A DNA stretch of 64,000 nucleotides, taken from Candidatus Aminicenantota bacterium. GTDB lineage: Bacteria > Acidobacteriota > Aminicenantia > UBA2199. The translations under genes were made by a program, and so were the position numbers. Every line of letters starts with the position of its first letter. Positions within the stretch are counted from its first letter, which is position 1. The stretch spans positions 1 through 64,000 of the forward strand of contig JAPKZK010000138.1 of NCBI GenBank assembly GCA_026393835.1, in the 5' to 3' direction. The notes under the pieces are model-generated. The model searched no databases and was not told the DNA's origin. It saw only the letters and a list, made by a program, of their open reading frames with translations. Below are positions 8,596-16,108 of the stretch, piece after piece.

Positions 8596-8793
8596 CTACA
8601 ACACTACTTCCCGTTCTATTACCCGAAAAACTTTCATCTCTTCTCTTTCAGCCCCCAGCCACTCCCTGATAGCATCCTTAATATTATCCAGGGCCTCTAC
8701 TATTGTCGCTCCCTGGGAATGACACCCACGTAACTGAGGACAACTTGCCGCAACTCCTTCTTCGGATTCAATGAGAATGACTTTGTATTTCAT
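8596..8793 (-). CDS. hicB: HicB-family antitoxin
   Basis: A 65-residue protein starting MKYKVILIESEEGVAASCPQ with the typical HicB partial RNase H-like fold: a strand, a segment that approaches but does not consume the substrate (CPQLRGCHSQG), then a helix EALDNIKDAI. It would normally neutralise HicA, and hicA starts 3 nt downstream but is truncated and fused, so this antitoxin is now orphaned. Antitoxins of this short class often autoregulate through a separate DNA-binding domain; no such domain is present here. Confidence 0.8.
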   Translation of the reverse strand: MKYKVILIESEEGVAASCPQLRGCHSQGATIVEALDNIKDAIREWLGAEREEMKVFRVIEREVVL

Positions 8794-9042
8794 ATTTCTA
8801 TAACTCCTTTAATTTTACCCTATTAATATAATCCAATTATTTCTCATTGTCAATGATATAAGATGCAAATTAAATGCAACCTGGAAAACTTGAATTGAAG
8901 CGCAATGCCCCGCCTGTCCTCTGGCCTTTATCCTTCGACAAAACTTGAATCAGTGAGCCACGGACGAACACGGACACAACACGGACAGACCCGAAACAGT
9001 AAAACTGAAATTTGAAGACCCCCGACAGAACATTTATACCTC
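8794..9042. other. Intergenic region upstream of hicB
   Basis: About 250 bp. The first part (8794-8870) is AT-rich and should hold the hicB promoter on the minus strand, with AGGAG about 8 nt before its ATG. No further gene seen. Confidence 0.4.
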
Positions 9043-9609
9043 ATACGGCGCGAGGAAATGGCTATGTAACACGCGTAAATGTGCATGCGGCACGCAAAAG
9101 CATGCATGCGGCGCGCGGGAATGTGCATGCGGCTATCGGTGATGGGCAAGCAGCTATAGGAAATGGCCATGGAGCTATCGGAAACTTTCATGCAGCTATT
9201 ATAAATGGGCATGCCGCGCGCGAAAATGTTTATGCAGCTATCGGTGATGTGTGAGCAGCTACCGGAAACGGCCATGGAGCTATCGGAAACTTTCATGCAG
9301 CTATTATAAATGGGCATGCCGCGCGCGGAAATGTTTATGCGGCTACAAGAGATGGCCGCGCAGCTATCGGAAATGTTCAAGTAGCTATCATGAATGGGCA
9401 TTTAGCTATGGTGGATAGCCATGCGGCTATTTGAAATGTTCATGCAACTATCAAGAATATCCATGTAGCTATCGAGAATGTTTATGCAGCTATGCAAGAT
9501 GGCCATGCAGCTATCGTGAATATTCATGCAACCATTAAAGATATACATGCAGCCATTCACGACGTGCATGCGGCTAGCGAAAACGTGCATTCGGCAAAAA
9601 ATATTTAAT
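9043..9609. repeat. 21-nt tandem array, 26 full units plus a partial, no indels
   Basis: Units begin every 21 nt exactly from 9043 to 9589, usually with ATGC(A/G)GC followed by TATCGG-like and AAATG-like segments. The units differ greatly in sequence (many share only 10-14 bases), yet not one insertion or deletion breaks the register over 546 bp. A 5-unit segment starting at 9169 is duplicated at 9274 (105 bp apart). On the plus strand the heptad GNVHAAI recurs, interrupted by two TGA codons; on the minus strand the heptad MAISDSC recurs, interrupted by one TAA. No ribosome site or start supports translation on either strand. Confidence 0.85.
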
Positions 9610-9637
9610 AAAACAGAACCTTATCCCGATATATCCG

Positions 9638-9643
9638 TATAAT
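9638..9643 (+). promoter_or_regulatory. -10 box of the XRE regulator gene
   Basis: TATAAT at 9638-9643 predicts a start near 9650, giving a 20-nt leader with GAGGT before the ATG at 9670. No convincing -35 was seen; the box lies just after the 21-nt array. Confidence 0.45.
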
Positions 9644-9669
9644 ACTTATTTAAAACCGTGAGGTAAACT

Positions 9670-10068
9670 ATGGATAGAAAAACATTGCTGAGAAACATCG
9701 GCCAGAAATTGAAGGACATCCGCAATTCCTTAAAATTGGAAGGCTTCACCATGGCCGATCGCATCGGCGCATATCGAACCAGCTACCGCCACTACGAAAT
9801 GGGCGATACCGCCCCCCAACTCACTTGCCTATACCACTTAGCTCATACCGACAATATCTCCCTCGACTGGCTGATCGTCGACCGCGGCCCCAAATTCTAC
9901 AAAGATAAAGAAACGATACCCGAACCCCCTAAGGAAACGGAAACCCTTCCTGCTATCGCCCATGAAAAAGACGTCAAAGAACTGCTGGAACATATGGACC
10001 AGGACTCCTTGCTGCGCCATGAAATCCTGCTGATGTTTTACAAATACAAAAAAGACCAGGAAGCGTGA
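9670..10068 (+). CDS. XRE-family helix-turn-helix regulator
   Basis: A 132-residue protein whose first about 65 residues form a Cro/C1-type HTH (IGQKLKDIRNSLKLEGFTMA, then a recognition helix region around TSYRHYEMGDTAPQ and the LAHTDNISLDWLI ending usual for the HTH_3 fold). The C-terminal part is charged and helical, possibly for dimerisation. GAGGT lies 8 nt before the ATG. Orphan gene; the target is unknown, though the adjacent 21-nt array immediately upstream is an obvious place to look for binding sites. Confidence 0.75.
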   Translation: MDRKTLLRNIGQKLKDIRNSLKLEGFTMADRIGAYRTSYRHYEMGDTAPQLTCLYHLAHTDNISLDWLIVDRGPKFYKDKETIPEPPKETETLPAIAHEKDVKELLEHMDQDSLLRHEILLMFYKYKKDQEA

Positions 10069-10079
10069 TTGAAGGATTG

Positions 10080-10345
<266 letters not shown>

Positions 10346-10347
10346 CC

Positions 10348-12993
10348 TTATTCCTTATATTCTCCAAGCTCTACACTGACTTTAAAACGCCCGGCTTCAA
10401 TTTCCTTATTCACCGTTTCATCCACGATTAAAACCGGCGGAGTCTCCGCGTTGGTGGAATCCATAATATAAGAGATCATCAACTTTACCGCATCCAGGTC
10501 CGCTTGCAAACCGCGAACCTCGATTTTTGCCGCCGGTCTTTTTTGAGAAACCTTATTAGTCGTCTTAAAACCCCGGACTTTCGAAATCACCTCGGTGGCT
10601 GCCGCGAAACTCTCAACGCTGACAGGGGCCGACACTGCCGCCACTTCTTCGATTACCGGCCAGGCAGCTTTGTGAATAGAAACAGACTCTTCCTTATAAC
10701 GCCAGGACCAGATTTCCTCGGTAACAAACGGAATAAATGGCGCAAACAACCTCAAGAAAGTCCGGAACGACCAATTTAACGTGGCCAGCGCGGAATTGCT
10801 TTCAGCCGTCGCGCCCGCCTTGTAAGCATTGATCTTGACCATCTCAAGATAATTATCGCAGAAATTCCAGAAAGCATCTTCCGTATATTGAAGCGCCGTC
10901 GTGTAATCATAATATTCGAAAGCCCCGGAGGCCCGCTCGATGACATCTTTAAGAATCGCGATCCAGGCCCGGTCGCATTCGGTGCATACCTGGTCCAACG
11001 AAAAATCGTCAACCGGTTTATTGGCCGCATCCAATTGGGTTAATATAAGCTTGGCGGCATTGAAAAGTTTGATCACCAATTTACGACCGATTTTAAAAGG
11101 CGTTTCATCGAAAGCCGAATCCACCCCCAAACGACCGCGGCTGGCCCAGTAACGGAAAACATCGGACGAATGCTGGTTTAACAACGATTCCGGCGTGACC
11201 ACATTGCCCTTGGACTTGCTCATTTTCTTCCGGTCCGGGTCCAGAATAAAGCCACTGATGGCCGCATGGGTCCAGGGAATTTTCTTCTCGTGCATCCAGG
11301 CCTTGACAATAGTGTAAAAAGCCCAGGTGCGAATAATATCATGGGCCTGCGGCCTTAAATCCGCCGGGAAAAGTTTTTTATGACGCTCCGCATCGACGCC
11401 CCAATGACTGCAAATCTGGGGGGTCAACGACGAAGTGGCCCAGGTATCCATCACATCCTTTTCACCCCGGAAACCACCCGGTTTATCCCGTTGGTCCGGC
11501 GAATAACCCGGCGGGACATCGATCAACGGGTCCACCGGTAAATCTTTCTTTGCCGGTAATATCGGGTTGGCATAATCCGGTTGGCCGTTTTCCAACACCG
11601 GGTACCAGAGCGGTAGGGGAACGCCGAAGTAACGCTGCCTGCTGACGCACCATTCCTGGTTTAAACCCGCGACCCAGTGCTCATACCGGGTGCGCATATG
11701 ATCCGGGTACCATTTTATTTTAGCCCCCTGTTCCAGCAGCTCCTGCTTAAACTCGAGAATCTTTATAAACCACTGCCGGCTGGGAATAAATTCCACCGGG
11801 TTATAGCCTTTTTCATAAAAGCGCACCGTATGCGTCACCGGTTTCGGTTCGCCGCTCATGGCCGCACCGTTGCCATCGGCGGCGCTGCCCGCTTCCGAGA
11901 GCAATTGAATCATTTTCACCCGGGCCGCTTTCACCGTTAAGCCCGCCAGTTGATCGTAGGCTTGTTGCGCGGCGTTCGCGTCCAGGCTTTCAAAAACGCC
12001 CCGGCCGAATATAATTTTTAGAAAGCGGCCGTCCATGCCCAGCACCTGCCGGATGGGCAGTTTGGATTTGCGCTGCCATTCCACGTCCGCCAGGTCGCCG
12101 AAGGTGCAAACCATAAGAATGCCGCTGCCTTTTTCCGGGTCCGCGTGTTCGCTGGCAACAATAGGAACCGGGGCCCTGAAAAGGGGCGTAATGGCTTTTT
12201 TGCCGAAGAATTTTTTATACCGTTCGTCGTCCGGGTGGGCGGCCACGGCAATGCATGCCGCCAGCAGCTCCGGTCGAGTAGTCGAAATAATAAACTCGCC
12301 GCCGCCTTCTACCCCGAACCTGAGATCGTGAAAAGCGCCAGTGACTTCGCGGTCTTCCACTTCCGCCTGGGAAACCGCCGTTCGAAAGTCCACATCCCAC
12401 ATCGTGATAGACTCCGTATTATAAGCCAGGCCCTTTTCCACCAGTTCCAGGAAAGAGAGCTGGGAAATACGGCGCGAATGGCTGCCGATAGTCGTATAGA
12501 TAAGCGACCAGTCGACGGAAAGGCCCAGTTTTCGCCAGGTGTTTTCAAAGGCTATTTCGTCTTCCCCGGTAATTATTTCACAGGCGTCGATAAAATTTTT
12601 CCGCGATACGGAGGTTACTTCTTTGGACTTATTACGGTCCGGTTTCCAATCCGGGTTGAAAGGAAGATGCGCTTCGCAACGGATATTAAATACATTTTGC
12701 GCCCTTCGTTCCGTGGGCAGGCCGTTATCGTCCCAGCCCATGGGGTAAAAAATATTTTTCCCGCGCATGCGGTGGTAACGGACCATCACATCGGTCTGGG
12801 CGTAGCTGTAGGCGTGGCCCACATGGAGCGAACCGGAAACAGTGGGGGGCGGCGTATCCACCACATAGGTTTTTTCCCTGGGTATTTGGGGGTTCCAACG
12901 GTATATACCTTGTTTATCCCATTCCTGCTGCCATTTGGTTTCTACTTCGAAATGTTCATAATCTTTCGGATATTTGTTTTCATTGTCAGACAT
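10348..12993 (-). CDS. valS: Valyl-tRNA synthetase
   Basis: An 881-residue class Ia aminoacyl-tRNA synthetase that charges tRNA-Val and edits mischarged threonine. HIGH-type motif HVGH at 57-60 (context TVSGSLHVGHAYS), a CP1 editing domain, and KMSKS at 590-594. The DDNGLPTERR segment and the VSGSLHVGH form are those of the archaeal/actinobacterial/rickettsial type rather than the common bacterial type. The C-terminus ends soon after the anticodon-binding domain without the coiled-coil arm of typical bacterial ValRS. It has its own promoter and a 57-nt leader with AAGGA about 8 nt before the ATG; no T-box was recognised in this short leader. Confidence 0.95.
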   Translation of the reverse strand: MSDNENKYPKDYEHFEVETKWQQEWDKQGIYRWNPQIPREKTYVVDTPPPTVSGSLHVGHAYSYAQTDVMVRYHRMRGKNIFYPMGWDDNGLPTERRAQNVFNIRCEAHLPFNPDWKPDRNKSKEVTSVSRKNFIDACEIITGEDEIAFENTWRKLGLSVDWSLIYTTIGSHSRRISQLSFLELVEKGLAYNTESITMWDVDFRTAVSQAEVEDREVTGAFHDLRFGVEGGGEFIISTTRPELLAACIAVAAHPDDERYKKFFGKKAITPLFRAPVPIVASEHADPEKGSGILMVCTFGDLADVEWQRKSKLPIRQVLGMDGRFLKIIFGRGVFESLDANAAQQAYDQLAGLTVKAARVKMIQLLSEAGSAADGNGAAMSGEPKPVTHTVRFYEKGYNPVEFIPSRQWFIKILEFKQELLEQGAKIKWYPDHMRTRYEHWVAGLNQEWCVSRQRYFGVPLPLWYPVLENGQPDYANPILPAKKDLPVDPLIDVPPGYSPDQRDKPGGFRGEKDVMDTWATSSLTPQICSHWGVDAERHKKLFPADLRPQAHDIIRTWAFYTIVKAWMHEKKIPWTHAAISGFILDPDRKKMSKSKGNVVTPESLLNQHSSDVFRYWASRGRLGVDSAFDETPFKIGRKLVIKLFNAAKLILTQLDAANKPVDDFSLDQVCTECDRAWIAILKDVIERASGAFEYYDYTTALQYTEDAFWNFCDNYLEMVKINAYKAGATAESNSALATLNWSFRTFLRLFAPFIPFVTEEIWSWRYKEESVSIHKAAWPVIEEVAAVSAPVSVESFAAATEVISKVRGFKTTNKVSQKRPAAKIEVRGLQADLDAVKLMISYIMDSTNAETPPVLIVDETVNKEIEAGRFKVSVELGEYKE

Positions 12994-13056
12994 AATAATT
13001 CCTTAGTTTTTAAAGTTTGAAGGATAATTTTCGGAAATTTTCCACTTCAAGGGGAT

Positions 13057-13085
13057 ATTGTATACCAAACAGGGTTATTTTTCAA
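13057..13085 (-). promoter_or_regulatory. valS promoter
   Basis: On the minus strand TTGAAA (13085-13080) and TACAAT (13062-13057) are spaced by 17 nt. Predicted start near 13050. Confidence 0.6.
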
Positions 13086-13158
13086 TCGTTACTTTTACAG
13101 TTCTCCCCCCCATTTTTTTAAAATGGGGAGTTGCCGGGAATTTTTATCAGGAATAGTG

Positions 13159-13164
13159 TATAAT
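13159..13164 (+). promoter_or_regulatory. -10 box for the metalloenzyme gene (leaderless)
   Basis: A perfect TATAAT lies 5 nt before the ATG at 13170, with no ribosome site between; the expected transcription start coincides with the start codon. No good -35 is seen at the standard distance. Confidence 0.55.
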
Positions 13165-13169
13165 AAAAT

Positions 13170-14183
13170 ATGACACGAATATTATTTATTTTTCTCGACG
13201 GCGTCGGCATCGGGGGAAGCGCGGACAACAACCCCTTTTTCGCCGCAAAGTCCGCGTTTCTTCCTTTTTACACCGCCAATAACACGGGACAACGCCTGCC
13301 GGACGGCGCTCCTATAAAAGCCATCGATGCAACACTGGGGGTGGATGGGTTGCCCCAAAGCGCCACGGGTCAAACTTCCCTTTTTACCGGGGAAAACATC
13401 CCGGCCATGGTAAACGGACACAAAGGCAGTTACCCCGATAAAACCATGCGCCGGATAATCAAAGAAAAAAACCTCCTCTCCCGTTTAAGAAACAAAAACC
13501 TTGACGCCCGGTTCATCAACGTCTATCCTTTTTACGCCCAACTATTCACCTATCCCCATATCGATATCGAGGCAGACGGCAGTTTCCTTTTTTCCGAGAA
13601 ATTTCCACCCCTATTCAAAAAAAGAATCTCCGTCACCACCTGTATGAGCATCGCCAACCGGATGACCCCTTTCGATGAAACCGATATAATCAGGGAAAAC
13701 GCCCTCTACCAGGATTATTCCAATCTTTCCCTGATCCATAGCCTGGAAGAGGCCCAAAAGTCGGGGAAACTAAACGGCCTCTTGAAAGACGCGGCGGTGC
13801 CCGGGCAGCCCCCGCCGACCCTACCCCTTTTCAGCCCGGGAAAAGCAGCGGAGATTTTATTTAAAGCGTCGCAAAAATACGATTTCCTGCTCTACGAATA
13901 TTTTCTTACCGATGTATTTGGACACCGCAACACGTTTGCCGAGCGGGTCCGGTTGGTTCGGCAGTTGGACCGTTTAGTGGGCAGGTTGATTTCCCTGCTG
14001 GATAAAAAACGCGATACCTTGTTGATTACCAGCGACCACGGCAACCTGGAGGACGGCGCCGCGTTGACCCACACCCGCAACCCTGTTCCGCTGGTGGTGT
14101 GGGGAAACCGAAGCCATGAGTTGAGAGAAAACATCCACAGCCTGGTGGATGTAACGCCGGCGCTGGAGAAGTTTTTTAACTAA
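13170..14183 (+). CDS. Metalloenzyme-superfamily phosphatase/mutase
   Basis: A 337-residue alkaline-phosphatase-fold enzyme related to phosphopentomutase and cofactor-independent phosphoglycerate mutase. Metal ligand Asp in LFIFLDGVGIG at residues 4-14, the phosphoacceptor Ser/Thr in SATGQTSLFTGEN (about 62-74), and the C-terminal metal sites in ITSDHGNLED and THTRNP. The substrate cannot be told from sequence; it is too short for iPGM (about 510 residues). It is divergent from valS and convergent with the REC-GGDEF gene, whose stop codon overlaps it by 4 bp. The absence of a ribosome site and the adjacent -10 box make a leaderless start likely. Confidence 0.85.
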   Translation: MTRILFIFLDGVGIGGSADNNPFFAAKSAFLPFYTANNTGQRLPDGAPIKAIDATLGVDGLPQSATGQTSLFTGENIPAMVNGHKGSYPDKTMRRIIKEKNLLSRLRNKNLDARFINVYPFYAQLFTYPHIDIEADGSFLFSEKFPPLFKKRISVTTCMSIANRMTPFDETDIIRENALYQDYSNLSLIHSLEEAQKSGKLNGLLKDAAVPGQPPPTLPLFSPGKAAEILFKASQKYDFLLYEYFLTDVFGHRNTFAERVRLVRQLDRLVGRLISLLDKKRDTLLITSDHGNLEDGAALTHTRNPVPLVVWGNRSHELRENIHSLVDVTPALEKFFN

Positions 14184-15151
14184 ACAAATTCCACCCGGTT
14201 TCGGCCGTTTCGTTTGGCCTTATAAAGCGCTTCGTCCGAGGCCCCAATCAGCGAATCCGGGTTTTTCCGGGCGCTGGGAACCATCGTCGCCGTTCCAAGA
14301 CTGATCGTCACATAATCGTTGATAGTGGAAGTCAGGTGGGGGATTTCCGCCGCTTCGATTTTCCGTCGCAGTCGCTCGGCCACCGCCGCCGCTCCTTTTA
14401 TATCCGTTCCCGGGAGAATGATCATAAACTCCTCTCCCCCATATCTGGCCAGCATATCACCCGACCTTGTCAGAGATTCATTCAACAGCAAGGCAATTTT
14501 TTTCAGGCATTCATCGCCGGCCTGGTGGCCGTAATGATCATTAAAGGCCTTAAAAAAGTCCACATCGATCATAACCAGGGTCAGGGGAAGTTTATTTCGG
14601 CAGCCCCTTTTCCATTCCTTATCGAAAGTTTCCATAAAATTGCGCCTGTTGGCGACGCCGGTCAATGGGTCAAGGTTGGCCAGCCGTTCCAGTTTTATAT
14701 TGGCTTCGATCAGTTGATCGTTTAGTTTTTTCAGTTGGTCTTCCACCTGTCTTCGTTTGAGAATATGCTCCCATTCCCGCAGCGCTCGTTGAATAATACG
14801 CGGCATGGCTTCCAACGTTTCGCTTGACTTTACCACATAATCCAGGGCGCCCAATTTGATGGCTTCCACCGCCACTGTCTCATCGCCGAAGCTGGTCATC
14901 ACCACAACCGGATATGGGAGCTCATCCGCCCTCGGTAATAGAAAGTCCATACCCCTGCCGTCCGGCAGCACCAGGTCTGACAAAATAATGCCGGGTACAT
15001 TTTCGGCCAGGTACTCCCGGGCCGCCCTAATACTGGCGACTACATTGATGTTGAAACGGTCTTCATGCCCCCTGAAGGCCCTGCGTAAAAGCCTGGCGTG
15101 ACCCTCGTCATCTTCGACCAACAAGACCTCGGTTTGTATTTGCTTTGTCAT
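14180..15151 (-). CDS. REC-GGDEF response regulator, diguanylate cyclase
   Basis: A 323-residue protein. The N-terminal receiver has acidic pocket EDD at 13-15 and a likely phosphoacceptor D59 (LSDLVLPD). A coiled linker (about 120-158) leads to a GGDEF domain with an intact GGEEF signature at 238-242 and a product-inhibition I-site RSGD at 229-232, exactly five residues upstream. It should make c-di-GMP when phosphorylated and be feedback-inhibited. Two PilZ proteins lie directly upstream on the same strand, likely effectors of the same signal. An inverted repeat overlaps the promoter. Confidence 0.92.
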   Translation of the reverse strand: MTKQIQTEVLLVEDDEGHARLLRRAFRGHEDRFNINVVASIRAAREYLAENVPGIILSDLVLPDGRGMDFLLPRADELPYPVVVMTSFGDETVAVEAIKLGALDYVVKSSETLEAMPRIIQRALREWEHILKRRQVEDQLKKLNDQLIEANIKLERLANLDPLTGVANRRNFMETFDKEWKRGCRNKLPLTLVMIDVDFFKAFNDHYGHQAGDECLKKIALLLNESLTRSGDMLARYGGEEFMIILPGTDIKGAAAVAERLRRKIEAAEIPHLTSTINDYVTISLGTATMVPSARKNPDSLIGASDEALYKAKRNGRNRVEFV

Positions 15152-15153
15152 CG

Positions 15154-15222
15154 TTTATACTATTGCTTTTTTCCAAATTAAATTACCAACGATAGTATAA
15201 AGGTTTTTGAAAAAAAATTCAA
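15154..15222 (-). promoter_or_regulatory. Promoter and 10-bp inverted repeat before the diguanylate cyclase
   Basis: On the minus strand TTGAAT (15222-15217), 17 nt, TATACT (15199-15194). The -10 lies inside one arm (15192-15201) of a perfect 10-bp inverted repeat, TTTATACTAT/ATAGTATAAA, whose other arm (15154-15163) ends 3 nt before the start codon; the spacer is 28 bp. A repressor bound to both arms would cover promoter and leader. Confidence 0.5.
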
Positions 15223-15229
15223 TAGAAAA

Positions 15230-15532
15230 TTATAAAGCGCAATAATTCATTACATATCGGCGATATTCAACCGGGGGGTCCTGGAGACTGACGCCCAGAC
15301 GGTTAAGGTTGATTAAGCCGTTTTTTCTCTGGATCCATTGGATAACCCCGCTGAGACTGATCAACTTTCCATCCGCCTCAAAAGAAACTTCGATTTTCCT
15401 GTTGCGGGGCAGTAAAGAAGTGGATACCTGCACCCCGTGGACCGATAAATCGTTTAATACTCCCAAATTCCCGTTAATGTCGGCAAATTGATGTACTTTT
15501 ATTCTACGGCTTTTTCTTTTTTCCATTTCCAT
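15230..15532 (-). CDS. PilZ-domain protein (c-di-GMP receptor)
   Basis: A 100-residue single-domain PilZ protein. The N-terminal basic motif (RKSRRIKV, around residues 5-12) and NDLSVHG (about 27-33) correspond to the RxxxR and (D/N)xSxxG c-di-GMP-binding signatures. It is a soluble receptor without an output domain. It lies 78 bp upstream of the diguanylate cyclase and 30 bp downstream of a second PilZ gene, all on the minus strand. Confidence 0.85.
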   Translation of the reverse strand: MEMEKRKSRRIKVHQFADINGNLGVLNDLSVHGVQVSTSLLPRNRKIEVSFEADGKLISLSGVIQWIQRKNGLINLNRLGVSLQDPPVEYRRYVMNYCAL

Positions 15533-15562
15533 TCCACCAGTAAAAATAAAATCCCGGGGAAA

Positions 15563-15859
15563 TCAAAAATTATCCAGGCTTTCCACGTATTGATAATACC
15601 GCGGCGGCGCGTCTTTGACAATAACGCCCAGTTCGTTAAGGCTCTGGATTGCAGTTTTTCGCCGAAACCACTGGACAACCCCCCTAACCGTTATCTCCTC
15701 CCCAAGGGCTTCAAAACATATATCGATTTTCCTGTTTTCCGGTAACAGGGCCGTGGATACCTGTAAGCCTTCATTGGATACGTTGTTCATCACTCCTATT
15801 TTGCCGCTAACACGGGCTATTTGATGAATTTTGATCCTTTTTTTTCTTCGTTTATCCAT
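15563..15859 (-). CDS. Second PilZ-domain protein
   Basis: A 98-residue paralogue of the neighbouring PilZ protein (shared patterns such as LLPENRKIDI and GVVQWFRRK). The start MDKRRKKR at 15859 is chosen because AGGAGAAGG precedes it; a longer frame to 15931 would add an unlikely hydrophobic segment. The binding signature is weaker: RRKKRIKI is present, but the second motif reads NNVSNEG, with Asn in place of Asp. It may bind c-di-GMP with altered affinity. Confidence 0.8.
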   Translation of the reverse strand: MDKRRKKRIKIHQIARVSGKIGVMNNVSNEGLQVSTALLPENRKIDICFEALGEEITVRGVVQWFRRKTAIQSLNELGVIVKDAPPRYYQYVESLDNF

Positions 15860-16008
15860 CTTTTTCCTTCTCCTAAGTACTAACTCATTAACGCAGGAAT
15901 ATATTATATAATTCCCCAGGAAAAATTTCAATACAAAAAATTAAAAAAAGATTTCTTTCGTGTTTTTCGGCTTTTCTTGTATTTCGCGGGCATTTTCCAT
16001 GGGATTTC

Positions 16009-16036
16009 TTGACATTAAGCGTCAATGGGTTATAAT
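16009..16036 (+). promoter_or_regulatory. sat promoter
   Basis: TTGACA (16009-16014), 16 nt, TATAAT (16031-16036): both boxes are perfect consensus. The -35 is part of a small inverted repeat TTGAC/GTCAA (16009-16013 and 16021-16025) that could be an operator. The 66-nt leader contains a CGCCAAGGCGC-type repeat also seen near 59705. Confidence 0.7.
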
Positions 16037-16108
16037 AGGACTTAAAAGAAATTAGACGCCAAGGCGCTAAGATACAAAGAAACCCAAAGAAAAACAAAGG
16101 AGTTAACC

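Noticed and set aside
8928-9590. Two long minus-strand frames across the 21-nt array taken as a repeat protein gene
   Set aside because: One in-frame stop divides them, no ribosome site, and the end runs into ordinary intergenic DNA. Kept as a repeat with coding origin as one hypothesis.
9043-9609. CRISPR array
   Set aside because: Units are contiguous 21-mers without spacers.
12145-13020. A 291-codon plus-strand frame antisense to valS
   Set aside because: Fully inside the valS gene, Phe/Arg/His-rich composition typical of antisense frames.
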